DNA of 64,000 bases from CATOSK01 sp034423195 (GTDB taxonomy: Bacteria; Chloroflexota; Dehalococcoidia; Lucifugimonadales; UBA3495), in the NCBI GenBank assembly GCA_034423195.1, contig DAOUIZ010000023.1, forward strand, positions 1-64,000, read 5' to 3'. Under the pieces are notes generated by a model. The model had not been told where the DNA came from. It ran no database searches and saw only the letters and a program-made list of their open reading frames with translations. How positions within the stretch are numbered: position 1 is the stretch's first letter; each line of letters starts with the position of its first letter. This document shows positions 51,420-60,608 of the stretch, piece after piece. Both the position numbers and the translations under genes were made by a program.

Positions 51420-53120
51420 ATGACAACGGTTAACCACGATGGAGGCGAAGCTATCCTCGAGGCATTCCGCAACCTTGGGGTGGACTACATCATCTCTTCC
51501 CCAGGGTCGGAATGGGCCCCTGTCTGGGAAGCCCTGGCCCGCCAGCGGATCAACGAAACTCCCGGACCGCAGTACATCAACTGCTGGCACGAAACCCTGG
51601 CCGTCAACATGGCCATCGGCTACACCAGGGCCACCGGAAAAATGCAGGCGGTCCTGCTCCACGCCGGTGTTGGGCTGCTCCAGGGGAGCATGGGCGTCCA
51701 CGGGGCCACATTGGGCGAAGTACCCGTCCTAGTCTGCTCCGGGGAGGCCAACAGCTACGGGGAGAACCCGGACCTGGACCCCCAGGGCCAGTGGTACCGC
51801 AACCTCAGCGTCGTCGGTGGCCCCAACCGGTTCGCCGACGAATTCGCCAAGTGGAGCGGGCAGGCCACCAGCCCCTACACCCTCTACGAACAGCTGGTCC
51901 GTGCCGGCGAGCTGGCCCAGCGCGTTCCCATGGGACCGGCCTTCCTGGACATCCCCATCGAGACCATGATCCACCCGTGGGCACAACCGGAAAAGCTCCG
52001 GCCTGTCCCGTCCGCCCCCAGGACCCGGCCCACCCAGGAATCGGTGGAGGAGTTGGCCTCGTTCATCGAAAGCAGCAAGTTCCCTCTGATCATCACCGAT
52101 TGCGCCGGACGCGAGCCGGAGGGTTTCCACAACCTTGTGAGGCTGGCCGAGCTGTTCGCCATTCCCGTCGTGGAAAGCGCCGCCACCTACGCCAACTTCC
52201 CCAAGAGTCACCCGCTGCACCTGGGATTCGAGCCATCTCCCTACCTGGACCGGGCTGACCTCGTGCTGCTGGCCGGCAGCCGGTCGCCCTGGTATCCGCC
52301 CAACGCTGGCCCGAAACACACCACGGTATTCGCCATGGGTGAAACTCCCATCAAGGCCCAGATGGCCTACCAGAACCTGCTGGCGGACCGGTACCTGGAG
52401 GGAGACCTCACCCTGACCCTGGGATTACTGGCCGACACCCTCGCGCCGGCCTCCGCCCGCAGGTCCCGCGAGATCCAGGAGCGGATGGCCCTGTGCCAGT
52501 CGGAACACGACCAAATGGCAACCCGCCGCCAGGAGTTGGAAACCGCGGTGCAGGGCCACCGGCCCATAGACCCGGTGGCCCTGTGTGCCGCCATCAACGA
52601 TGTCATGCCGGACGATGCGGTCTTCGTGGAGGAGGTCACCTCCCATCGCGGCGTCATATCCAACCATGTGCGCTGGGACTCGCCCCACCGCTATTTCCAC
52701 CCCAACGGCGGACTGGGACAGGGATTGGGAGTTGCCCTGGGAGTTAAGCTGGCCCACCCGGGCCAGCCGGTGGTTGCGCTGATGGGAGACGGCGGCTTCC
52801 TCTACAACCCGGTCACCCAGAGTTTTGGAGTCTCCCGGGAAGCCAACCTGCCCTTCCTCACCGTGATTTTCAACAACGGCAATTACGAAGCCATGCGCCG
52901 CAACCACCTGCACTACTACCCCGACGGAGACGCCGCCCGCTCGGAAATCTTCCACGGCGTCTACATACCCGGCCCGGACTATGCCAAGCTGGTGGAGCCC
53001 TTCGGCGGGTACGGGGAACGGGTGGAGGACCCGGCAGACCTCGAGTCGGCTCTCCGCAACGGCCTCAACGCAGTCCAGGAAGGGCGGATGGCCTTAATTG
53101 ACGTCGTGCTGAGCCGCTAG
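51420..53120 (+). CDS. Thiamine-pyrophosphate-dependent enzyme (acetolactate synthase-like)
   Basis: 566 aa with the three-domain POX/ALS layout. Catalytic E58 in NCWHETLAVNMAIGYTR, central domain 195-330, and TPP/Mg motif GDGGFLYNPVTQ...FNNGNYEAMR. FAD is probably not bound by a conserved site. Related to benzoylformate decarboxylase, sulfopyruvate decarboxylase and acetolactate synthase; the 2-oxoacid is unknown. Overlaps the convergent NAT gene by 4 nt. Confidence 0.88.
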   Translation: MTTVNHDGGEAILEAFRNLGVDYIISSPGSEWAPVWEALARQRINETPGPQYINCWHETLAVNMAIGYTRATGKMQAVLLHAGVGLLQGSMGVHGATLGEVPVLVCSGEANSYGENPDLDPQGQWYRNLSVVGGPNRFADEFAKWSGQATSPYTLYEQLVRAGELAQRVPMGPAFLDIPIETMIHPWAQPEKLRPVPSAPRTRPTQESVEELASFIESSKFPLIITDCAGREPEGFHNLVRLAELFAIPVVESAATYANFPKSHPLHLGFEPSPYLDRADLVLLAGSRSPWYPPNAGPKHTTVFAMGETPIKAQMAYQNLLADRYLEGDLTLTLGLLADTLAPASARRSREIQERMALCQSEHDQMATRRQELETAVQGHRPIDPVALCAAINDVMPDDAVFVEEVTSHRGVISNHVRWDSPHRYFHPNGGLGQGLGVALGVKLAHPGQPVVALMGDGGFLYNPVTQSFGVSREANLPFLTVIFNNGNYEAMRRNHLHYYPDGDAARSEIFHGVYIPGPDYAKLVEPFGGYGERVEDPADLESALRNGLNAVQEGRMALIDVVLSR

Positions 53121-53926
53121 GGAGGAACATCCCGGGGCAGGAGCGAAACCAACTCCTCCGAGATCCCGAAATCCTCCGCCAGCGCCGCAGCAACTTCTTC
53201 GTGGGAAATGGGAGTTCGCTCCACGGCGCCGTCAGGAAGCGTTGTCATCCGTTCACCGAACGCGATGGTGTCCACCCCCTTCTCCCGGTTTTGCCGTATG
53301 TATAGGGCGTTGTTGAAGTTGCTCCTGAGGCGGGTGCCTTCATGGTACTCGTTGAACCGTCCCAGCGGGACGCCGATTTCCTCGACGCGGCAGACCAGGC
53401 CCTCGGGACGGTGGGCCGGATGCCACAGCACGGTCCACTGCCCGTCCTTCCCTTCCATCGAGACCCGCTCCGAAGGATGTACCGGGTGAGGCAGGGCCGC
53501 ATCCAGGAACGGGATGGGCCGGCGGGTCAGCATGGAGCCATCCACCAGGTAGCGTAAACCCTCGACGGTGGCCGCCACCGAACCGTGGGTCGGACCCACC
53601 ACGTCGGGGGACGAGAGCATCGTTGCCGCCACCCTCTCCACCGGGAACCCGATGGCGTCCAGCAGATCGTGGATGGCGTGGCTGTTGGACCAGCACGTTC
53701 CCCCGGTGCCGTGAGCCAGCCATTGCCGGAAGAAATGGTCCGATGTGTGTCCCGGAATGGACCCCTCGGCGGTCCCCGAGTAAAACAGGCGTTTCTGAAT
53801 GTTGTCGAAGGGAACGCTCATTGACCATTGGTAATATATTGAGCACAGACCTGCCCAATCCGGCGAAGGGACCTCACCGAATCCCAGCTTCTCCAGGATC
53901 GGGTCTACGAGTTTTGGGTCCAGCAT
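53117..53926 (-). CDS. Arylamine N-acetyltransferase family protein
   Basis: 269 aa. The Cys-His-Asp triad is in place: C78 in GTGGTCWSNSHA, H114 in GPTHGSVAAT and D129 in YLVDGSM. NATs move acetyl or propionyl groups from CoA to arylamines, hydrazines or amino acids. GGAAGGGGG precedes the ATG. The NSHAIHDLL segment after the cysteine is a little unusual compared with the canonical xxCxENN/NxLF stretch. Confidence 0.85.
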   Translation of the reverse strand: MLDPKLVDPILEKLGFGEVPSPDWAGLCSIYYQWSMSVPFDNIQKRLFYSGTAEGSIPGHTSDHFFRQWLAHGTGGTCWSNSHAIHDLLDAIGFPVERVAATMLSSPDVVGPTHGSVAATVEGLRYLVDGSMLTRRPIPFLDAALPHPVHPSERVSMEGKDGQWTVLWHPAHRPEGLVCRVEEIGVPLGRFNEYHEGTRLRSNFNNALYIRQNREKGVDTIAFGERMTTLPDGAVERTPISHEEVAAALAEDFGISEELVSLLPRDVPP

Positions 53927-53959
53927 ATTCCCCCTTCCAACATCATATCCATGCCAGGC

Positions 53960-55069
53960 TCAGGGCGCTCCCGGCAAGGACTCACAGGCAATCCCGTTGT
54001 TGTCCCTGTCCAGCCGGTGACCGTCCCTCTCCGGTCCGCCGGCGGCCACGAAAAATGCCTGGGACTCCTGCCAGGTTTCAAAGTCTCCGCAGTCCCGGTC
54101 TGGCCCATCCGGATCGTATCGCGGGCTGTCCTGGTCAGAAGCAGCCGGGGCCTCGGTGGGTCCCCGGTCTGGTTCAGCGCTTCCGGTCAGATCGCCGGAC
54201 TGGACTGCAGTTATCGCCACCGGCTCGGAACAGGTGGCAGCCATTTCCTGCAGCGCCTCCAGCTCTTCAGGCGTTACCGACAGGCTCCACCGTGTCTTTA
54301 TACCGGCCCAGTTGTGGGCGTAGTCGCACCAATGGCTCTCGTCATCCGGGCGCCAATCCTCCGGGCCTTTCCTTCCCTTGGCCCGGTTGGCTGATGCTGT
54401 CACTGCCAGCAGGTGCTCCGGGTGGGACAGGTCATTGGCGTAGGCCTTCTTCTCGCCTCTGCTCCAGTCCCACGCCCCGGAACGGTGGGCGTTGGCCAGC
54501 GGAACTACGTGGTCAACATCAAGGCCTCCCGGATCATCAACGGTTAGACCCGTGTACGGGTCCTTCCAAAACCCCGAATCGACCCTGCATCGATTGTCCG
54601 TTTTGAACCTGACCGGCGTTGCCGATTCCGCGATCAGGGTTTCCTGCCGGGCGTCCTGGCAGTCCCCGTCTTCGTCCGACCAGTGGGACCAGTCATCCCG
54701 GTCATACGCCGGAAGGTCTGCCGGCACTTCCCTTACGGCCAATTCAAACGACGCTCCCTGGGGTTGCGCAACAGGCGTCTTCCTCGCATCATCAACGTAC
54801 TGGGTAGAATTGGATAAGGTGGCAGTCGGAACCCGCATGGCCGGCTCCTGTTCTACCCGGGTCTCCGTTGGGGCCAGCCGATCCCGCTGGTCCGGTTCAG
54901 GCGGAGACAGGTCCAGGCCGCAACCCACCCAGAGCAGCGCCGCCACCCCCGCAATAACGCTGGCCAACAAGCCTGATTTCGCCTGGAATGTTTCTCTAAT
55001 ATGCCGTCCGGGGCAGGCCCATAAACCCGGCTGCGTTACCCCCTCCCCTGCCCTTCTTCCCACCTTCAC
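53960..55069 (-). CDS. Membrane-anchored HNH (DUF1524/GmrSD-like) nuclease with Excalibur domain
   Basis: 369 aa from GTG 55069 (GGAGGGTGGA upstream; start uncertain). A hydrophobic segment at 33-49 ends in WVGC, a lipobox-like site at C50. Residues about 135-270 hold the HNH: LDVDHVVPLANAHRSGAWDW, YANDLSHPEHLLAVTASAN and RAKGRKGPEDW. The C-terminal 50 residues are an Excalibur calcium-binding motif (DRDCGDFETWQESQAFF, then DRDNNGIACE). The set is typical of extracellular DNases/nucleases that scavenge DNA or act in competition. Lies upstream-adjacent to DUF502. Confidence 0.85.
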   Translation of the reverse strand: MKVGRRAGEGVTQPGLWACPGRHIRETFQAKSGLLASVIAGVAALLWVGCGLDLSPPEPDQRDRLAPTETRVEQEPAMRVPTATLSNSTQYVDDARKTPVAQPQGASFELAVREVPADLPAYDRDDWSHWSDEDGDCQDARQETLIAESATPVRFKTDNRCRVDSGFWKDPYTGLTVDDPGGLDVDHVVPLANAHRSGAWDWSRGEKKAYANDLSHPEHLLAVTASANRAKGRKGPEDWRPDDESHWCDYAHNWAGIKTRWSLSVTPEELEALQEMAATCSEPVAITAVQSGDLTGSAEPDRGPTEAPAASDQDSPRYDPDGPDRDCGDFETWQESQAFFVAAGGPERDGHRLDRDNNGIACESLPGAP

Positions 55070-55106
55070 TCCACCCTCCAGCCTTGGGACCTCCCACCGG
55101 AGACCG

Positions 55107-55826
55107 TCATTCAATGGAAGTGAACTCTCCAGCGTACTCGTTGGGGATCGGGTCACGGGGGAGGCGGCCAAAAGCCAGTGTCTTGGGGAGGACGATGCCG
55201 CCGGAAAACACCATCTTCATCGCCTCTTCCACGCTGACGCTGGTCTCGAACAGGTCGTCCTCCATGACGAACGCCATGTTTCCCGACGTGGGATTGGGCA
55301 CTGTGGGTATGTAGACCACGGCCATGGTCTCTCCGGTTCGTGAAGACATCGCCCGTCCCGTTACGAAACCCATCGCGATCATCCCCTCCCGCGGCCACTC
55401 CAGGAATACGACCCGGCTGAAACGGTACTGGGAGCCCATCGTGGATGCCGCCTGCTGGGTGACTCCGTAAACTGTGCCTACCACCGGCAGACCGTTGAGG
55501 ACGGAGCTTTTGAGATCCATCAGCATCCGGCCCGGACGGGTGCTCACCAGCAGCCCAACCAGGTAAAACACCACGACCAACCCAACGATCCCGATACCGG
55601 GAACGTCCCAGGGCTTTCCCTCCACGAAGCCCAGGGGACGAATGAAACTGTCCGTCTTCTCGATTACGAATGCAAGGACAAGCACTGTCACCAGGAGGGG
55701 CACCAGTTCCATAAGTCCACTGACGGTCTTTCCCTGGACATGCCCTTCAATCCTGCGGAAGAACCCTGCCCTCCGCGAATCCCTCGAGTTGGCCTGGGGC
55801 AGGGGTTCGGAGGCGCTGTCGGCCAT
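55107..55826 (-). CDS. DUF502 membrane protein
   Basis: 239 aa. A basic N-terminus, two membrane helices (ELVPLLVTVLVLAFVIEKTD and GIGIVGLVVVFYLVGLLVS) and the cytoplasmic VYGVTQQAASTMG ... VVYIPTVPNPTSG segment identify DUF502, a family of unknown function in bacteria and plants. GCGAGGTGA precedes the ATG. The lipoprotein nuclease gene follows by 37 nt. Confidence 0.88.
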   Translation of the reverse strand: MADSASEPLPQANSRDSRRAGFFRRIEGHVQGKTVSGLMELVPLLVTVLVLAFVIEKTDSFIRPLGFVEGKPWDVPGIGIVGLVVVFYLVGLLVSTRPGRMLMDLKSSVLNGLPVVGTVYGVTQQAASTMGSQYRFSRVVFLEWPREGMIAMGFVTGRAMSSRTGETMAVVYIPTVPNPTSGNMAFVMEDDLFETSVSVEEAMKMVFSGGIVLPKTLAFGRLPRDPIPNEYAGEFTSIE

Positions 55827-56034
55827 TCTTCACCTCGCGGGATAGAGACGAAATTGCGCTAGATCACCCCAAGCGGCGCGGCCATCATAACCGCGTTTCC
55901 CCATCCCCAACCAATGATACAACAGGGGCGACTGGTAGTGGACAATAACAATGCCGGAAGAACAGAGAAACTGGGAGATGACAGGCTGCCCGGGCCCAAC
56001 CGGTCAGGCTCCTCGCGGGTTCACGACGGAAAGG

Positions 56035-57084
56035 CTACAGCATGGCCTCATTCAATCTGACGCCGAATCCTGCGGCATCATTCGCAACGATATAACCGTT
56101 CTCAGGCGAGGGTTCATCGAGCCACAGTACATCCCTGGGCTCCCGAATATGGTCGGAATGGAACTCGGCCAGGTCTGCCCAGTCGCTGGACGCGATGAGA
56201 TGCAGGCCCCACACCTCCCCGCCGCGATGCGGGGATACCGGCACGTCGGCCTTCCTCCCCATCTCCACTATTCGCAGCCCGGCGGTGATTCCACCGCACC
56301 AGGTGATGTCCGGTTGCCACAACCCCAGGGCTTCACTCGCGGCGATCTCCGCGAACCCATAATGGGTGGACTCGTGCTCACCCCCGGCTATCAATGTCGG
56401 CGCGACCCGGGGACGCAGCTCGGCCTGGCCGGGCAGATTATCCGGCGTCAGCACGTCCTCATACCAGTAAAGGTTGAACTCGGACAGCCGCTGGTGCATG
56501 TTCAGCGTCACGTTCTGGTCCCAGGACATATAGGTGTCGATCATCAAGCGGGCCCCGTCCCCAAAGAGTTCCCTGGCCCGGTTCGCCGCAGTCCAGGCTG
56601 ATTCGTAGTCGGACTCTTGTCCCGACCAGCGGTGGGGGAATTTGTGCGCCAGAAACCCCAGGTCGGAGTAAGACTCGGAATCGGGCCCGGTCGCATACGC
56701 CAGGACCCTTTCTTTCTTGAGTCCCCCTAGAAGTTCATATACCGGGACGTTCTGCGCCTTCCCCAGCAGATCGTACAGGGCAAGGTCGACGCCGCTCAGT
56801 GCCATGATCGCCAGCCCCTTCCGGCCGTAGGGCAGGGACTCCTGGTAGAGATAGTCCCAGAGGGCGGCGATGTCCTCGATGCTGTCCACCTGGCGGCCCA
56901 GCAGCAGCTCCCGGAAGTGCCGGTTAACCACCTCCACGCCGGCGACTCCGCCACCGCCATAGCCCAGGCCGACCGCCCCCAAATCGGTGGAGACACGGAC
57001 GACAATCTGCCAGAAATGAGTCCGCCACGACGGGACCACGTGCTGGTACCTGGGGTAGACCGCTTGAACGTCGGTTATCCTCAT
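56035..57084 (-). CDS. Enolase-superfamily dehydratase (mandelate racemase/muconate lactonizing type)
   Basis: 349 aa. Metal ligands are Asp in LMIDTYMSWDQ, Glu in LYWYEDVL and Glu in IAGGEHEST; the general base His is in VPVSPHRGGEVWG. The lack of a KxK motif and the SPHRGGE ending fit rhamnonate or related sugar-acid dehydratases rather than muconate cycloisomerases. Closely followed upstream (30 nt) by a hydantoinase-like gene on the same strand. Confidence 0.88.
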   Translation of the reverse strand: MRITDVQAVYPRYQHVVPSWRTHFWQIVVRVSTDLGAVGLGYGGGGVAGVEVVNRHFRELLLGRQVDSIEDIAALWDYLYQESLPYGRKGLAIMALSGVDLALYDLLGKAQNVPVYELLGGLKKERVLAYATGPDSESYSDLGFLAHKFPHRWSGQESDYESAWTAANRARELFGDGARLMIDTYMSWDQNVTLNMHQRLSEFNLYWYEDVLTPDNLPGQAELRPRVAPTLIAGGEHESTHYGFAEIAASEALGLWQPDITWCGGITAGLRIVEMGRKADVPVSPHRGGEVWGLHLIASSDWADLAEFHSDHIREPRDVLWLDEPSPENGYIVANDAAGFGVRLNEAML

Positions 57085-57114
57085 GACCTGTCAGGCAACC
57101 CCCATCTTTCCCTA

Positions 57115-58533
57115 TCAGTTGACCGAGCCGCCCAGCGGCGGGCGTGGAGGCCCGCTTTCCAGGAATTTGCCGTAGCCGGGCTGCTGCTCTAGGATGCCCT
57201 GGTTCAACAACACCCGCCCCCGCAGGAACGTCATCCAGGGACGCCCCTTGACCTCCCAACCCTCGAAAAGGGTGTAGCCGGCATTGCTCCGGTGGTCCCG
57301 CGCCGTGATTACGCGGTCGCCCTTGGGATCGATTATGAGCAGGTCGGCGTCCGAACCCACCTGGATAATCCCCTTCCGGGGAAACAGCCCGAAGATGCGG
57401 GCCGGGTTTTCCGACATTACGCGGGCCAGCCACCAGATGGGCAGGCCGCGCTTCACCACCCCCTCGCTGTACATCAGGGGAACAATTGTCTCGATGCCGG
57501 GAGAACCAAAGGGAACGGACGCCCCGTTTGAGTCCACGAAGATGTTGTCCCAACCTGGCTGCTTGAGCTCCTGGGGGTAGGGGGCATGATCGCTGGCGAC
57601 GATGGAGATAGCCCCTTGACCCAGGCCCCGCCACAGCGCGTCCCGGTCCGGCCCATCCTCGGGACGGAGCGGCGGACCGATCTTGGCCAGGGGTCCGTAC
57701 TCCGCCATCTGGGCATCGGACAGCAGGAGGTACTGGGGGCAGGTCTCGGTCCAGACTGGCTGTCCCAGGCTCTGGGCCTGCTGCACCCGCCGCAGCCCCA
57801 GCTGGGTGCTCAGGTGGACCACGTAGGTCGGGCACCGGGTGGCCCCGCTCATCTTCACGGCCCGGTTGATGGCCTCTTCCTCGGCCCAGTCCGGGCAGGC
57901 GGACGGAAAGTCCGTGGGATGAGTATGACCGTCGGCAATCAGCTTGTTCTCCAGGTACTCGATTATGTTGCCGCTCTCGCAGTGGAGCTGCAGCACTCCC
58001 CCGCCCCGGGAAACCAGTTCCATCGCCTGGCAGATATAGTCATCATCGCACATCCGGCCCGGACGCTTCTTGTAGGTCATGAACATCTTGTACGATTTGA
58101 CGCCCAGGTCTATTGCCTCGGGCATCCCTGACAGAATGGACGGACGGTTCTGCAGGATGAAGTGGAACGCGAAATCGGTCAGGGCGTTCTGCTCGACCTG
58201 CTCCCGGGTCCGGTGGACCGCCTGGGGAAGGGTCTCATCCCCCTCCAAGGTATACGTGCCGAAGGGGACCAGGGTCGTCAGCCCGGCGTGGGCCGCGGCC
58301 AGGGAACCGAGGGCATAGTTGTCATGGCCGTCGAGATGCACATGGCTGTCGATAAGGCCGGGCAGGACCAGCTTTCCCGAAGCGTCCACGTAGCGGTCGG
58401 CCTGGGGAAGCAGTGAATCCGGCCCGATGGCGACTATCTTCTCTCCCGCAATGGCTATCGAACCCTCGTAAACCTGGGAGGAAGTTACAATCTGTCCGCC
58501 TACTATTACCGTGTCAACGTGGGACTCAGGCAT
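57115..58533 (-). CDS. Cyclic amidohydrolase (dihydropyrimidinase/hydantoinase/allantoinase type)
   Basis: 472 aa amidohydrolase. HxH at 64-66 in GLIDSHVHLDGHDN, carbamylated lysine in GVKSYKMFMTYKKRPG, later histidines in VLQLHCESGN and TYVVHLST, and catalytic Asp in IVASDHAPYPQELK. Opens cyclic amides. GGAGGG precedes the ATG. Linked by strand and spacing to the enolase-superfamily gene, so both may act on a heterocycle-derived compound. Confidence 0.9.
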   Translation of the reverse strand: MPESHVDTVIVGGQIVTSSQVYEGSIAIAGEKIVAIGPDSLLPQADRYVDASGKLVLPGLIDSHVHLDGHDNYALGSLAAAHAGLTTLVPFGTYTLEGDETLPQAVHRTREQVEQNALTDFAFHFILQNRPSILSGMPEAIDLGVKSYKMFMTYKKRPGRMCDDDYICQAMELVSRGGGVLQLHCESGNIIEYLENKLIADGHTHPTDFPSACPDWAEEEAINRAVKMSGATRCPTYVVHLSTQLGLRRVQQAQSLGQPVWTETCPQYLLLSDAQMAEYGPLAKIGPPLRPEDGPDRDALWRGLGQGAISIVASDHAPYPQELKQPGWDNIFVDSNGASVPFGSPGIETIVPLMYSEGVVKRGLPIWWLARVMSENPARIFGLFPRKGIIQVGSDADLLIIDPKGDRVITARDHRSNAGYTLFEGWEVKGRPWMTFLRGRVLLNQGILEQQPGYGKFLESGPPRPPLGGSVN

Positions 58534-58645
58534 GGCACCCTCCAGGCTGGCCGCCTTGGGGCCTACGAGTTATGGGGTTAGGTTAACGCGAATCATACCT
58601 TGAGCCCAGTGAAGGGACAAGGCGGCCCGGACACTGCGGAGCAGC

Positions 58646-59674
58646 CTAAAAGCTGGCCACCAATCCGCCAAACGCCCCCTGCCAACGTCGGGCCAGATCG
58701 GCTTCCCGGTCCCTGTGATGGTAGCCGTCCGAGTCGGGCCCGGTGTAGTGGTCCCGGTACCATGCCACGGTGGCGGCCACCCATTCTTCCACCGGGGTCG
58801 CCACCAGCCCGATGTCCTGCTCCGCCCGGCCTCGCCGGTGGATGTTCGCCGCCGGACGGGTCAAAGGCGCCGCGTACTGCTCCAGCCCGGGAGTCCTGCT
58901 GATTACTTCCCGGGGAACATAGACCAGTTCCGGAGTCTGCCCCGCCGCAGTCCAGATGAGATTCACCCACCGCTCCGGTGTCATAATTTCGGGCATACCG
59001 ACGAAATACGTCCCCGAAACTGTCCCGGGCCGGTCCAGCGCCCGCACGAAGTTGGCCGCCGCGTCCGCGCTGAACAATGTCCGAAACGCCCCCCGCGTTT
59101 CGTTGGCAACGATGACCGACCCCCCGTCGAGGGCCCGCTGGACCCACCACCACATTCGTCCCGTCGGGTCCCCCGGGCCCATGACAGCGGGAATGCGGAT
59201 GATGGTCCAGGGAACGCCCCCGCCGTTTTCCAGCAGCCATTTTTCGCAGTGGCGCTTCCCGACGGCGTAGGGGTCAACACCTTCAGGATATGAGTAGTCG
59301 ATGTTGCTCCAGTCCACAACCGACTCGTCGTATGGGCAGTGGCGGGTGAAGTCAACCATCCCTTCCAGGTATACCGAGCTGGTGCTTACCAGGAGATACC
59401 GGCCCACGCTGCCCCGGAAGGTCTCGACGGCGGACCGGACATCCTCCCAGCGGTATGCCTGGGTATCGACAACCGCGTCGAAGGTCAAACCGCCCAGCTT
59501 GTCCCGGAAATCCCCGGGTTCGTTGCGGTCGCCGGCGATGTGGCTGACCCGGTCCCACCATTCGGGACGGGTGGTCCCCCGGGAAAATACGGTCACGCTG
59601 TCTCCCCTGTCGAGGAGCAGTTCCACCATGATTTTGCCCATGTAGCCAGTGCCGCCAATTACCAGAATGTCCAA
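58646..59674 (-). CDS. NAD-dependent epimerase/dehydratase-like (atypical extended SDR)
   Basis: 342 aa from TTG 59674 (AGGAGG 8 nt upstream). Rossmann ILVIGGTGYMGKIMVE, STSSVYLEG and the YxxxK-type YAVGKRHCEKWL; the C-terminal part is WVAATVAWYRDHY. Similar to isoflavone reductase-like/NmrA-type sugar epimerases; substrate unknown. The 58534-58645 stretch between it and the hydantoinase has no gene. Confidence 0.82.
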   Translation of the reverse strand: MDILVIGGTGYMGKIMVELLLDRGDSVTVFSRGTTRPEWWDRVSHIAGDRNEPGDFRDKLGGLTFDAVVDTQAYRWEDVRSAVETFRGSVGRYLLVSTSSVYLEGMVDFTRHCPYDESVVDWSNIDYSYPEGVDPYAVGKRHCEKWLLENGGGVPWTIIRIPAVMGPGDPTGRMWWWVQRALDGGSVIVANETRGAFRTLFSADAAANFVRALDRPGTVSGTYFVGMPEIMTPERWVNLIWTAAGQTPELVYVPREVISRTPGLEQYAAPLTRPAANIHRRGRAEQDIGLVATPVEEWVAATVAWYRDHYTGPDSDGYHHRDREADLARRWQGAFGGLVASF

Positions 59675-59813
59675 GGGGATAACCTCCTGATTCGCGCTTG
59701 GGGACTGTGACGGTGGGAATGATGCACCGCCTCGCCCGGGCTGCCGCCGGCGGCCCGGCGGACCAACGGCCCGTCCCTGGGAGCGTCCCTGGAAAAGCCC
59801 GGGGTCTGCCGCT

Positions 59814-60590
59814 TTAGCGGGCCGTCCAACCCCCGTCAACGATCAGCAAATGCCCGGTGGTGGCTGAAGCCGAGGGGCTGGCAAGGTAGACTGCCGCGCC
59901 CACCAGTTCTTCAGGACGCATCCGGCGTCCCAACGGCATATTGACGGACAGGTCGGCCTGCAATTCGTCCGCGTCCCGGGTGTCGGCTTCCAGCAGGCCC
60001 GGCGTCTCCGTCGGTCCCGGGCCGATGGCGTTTACAGTGATTCCATAGCGGAGCCACTCCAGGGCCAGCACTTGGGTCAGGCTGGCCACGCCGCCCTTGC
60101 TGGAGCAGTAGGCCGCCCGGCTTTCGCCCGCAACGACGGCAAGCTGCGACGCGACGTTGATTATGCGGCCCCCTCCCCGCGGAATCATGATGCCGGCGGC
60201 GGCCTGGGAACAGAAAAAGGTCCCCTTGAGGTTGGTGTCTATGACAGCGTCCCAGTCCTCCTCGGTGACTTCCAGCGCAGGACTGCGGCGGCGTATCCCG
60301 GCGTTGTTGACTAATATGTCCAAGCCGCCCAGGTCCGAGGCTGTCTGGCCCACGGCAGAGCGTATCTGGTCCAGGTCAAGGACATCCAGGTCGTAGACCA
60401 GGGAACCGCGCCCCAGGGCCTCAATCCGCTGCCTCACCTCATTCATGCCGGCCCGGTTGGAAGGCATGTCCGACACGGCAACATCCGCTCCGGCCTCGGC
60501 CAGTCCGACGGCCAGGGCCGCGCCGATGCCCCGGGCGGACCCGGTGACGAGGGCAACCTTTCCTTCCAGGCTCAGGCCGGCGTAGCCCAT
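59814..60590 (-). CDS. Short-chain dehydrogenase/reductase
   Basis: 258 aa classical SDR. TGSARGIG at 16-23, NNAGIRRRS, NVASQLAVVAGESRAAYCSSK with the Ser/Tyr/Lys set, and PGPTETPGLL. C-terminal GHLLIVDGGWTA is typical of gluconate 5-dehydrogenase/FabG-like enzymes. ATG 60590 with GGGGAG upstream. Begins 18 nt after the penicillin acylase-like gene, so they are cotranscribed. Confidence 0.92.
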   Translation of the reverse strand: MGYAGLSLEGKVALVTGSARGIGAALAVGLAEAGADVAVSDMPSNRAGMNEVRQRIEALGRGSLVYDLDVLDLDQIRSAVGQTASDLGGLDILVNNAGIRRRSPALEVTEEDWDAVIDTNLKGTFFCSQAAAGIMIPRGGGRIINVASQLAVVAGESRAAYCSSKGGVASLTQVLALEWLRYGITVNAIGPGPTETPGLLEADTRDADELQADLSVNMPLGRRMRPEELVGAAVYLASPSASATTGHLLIVDGGWTAR

Positions 60591-60608
60591 GCCTTCACTC
60601 CCCAACCA

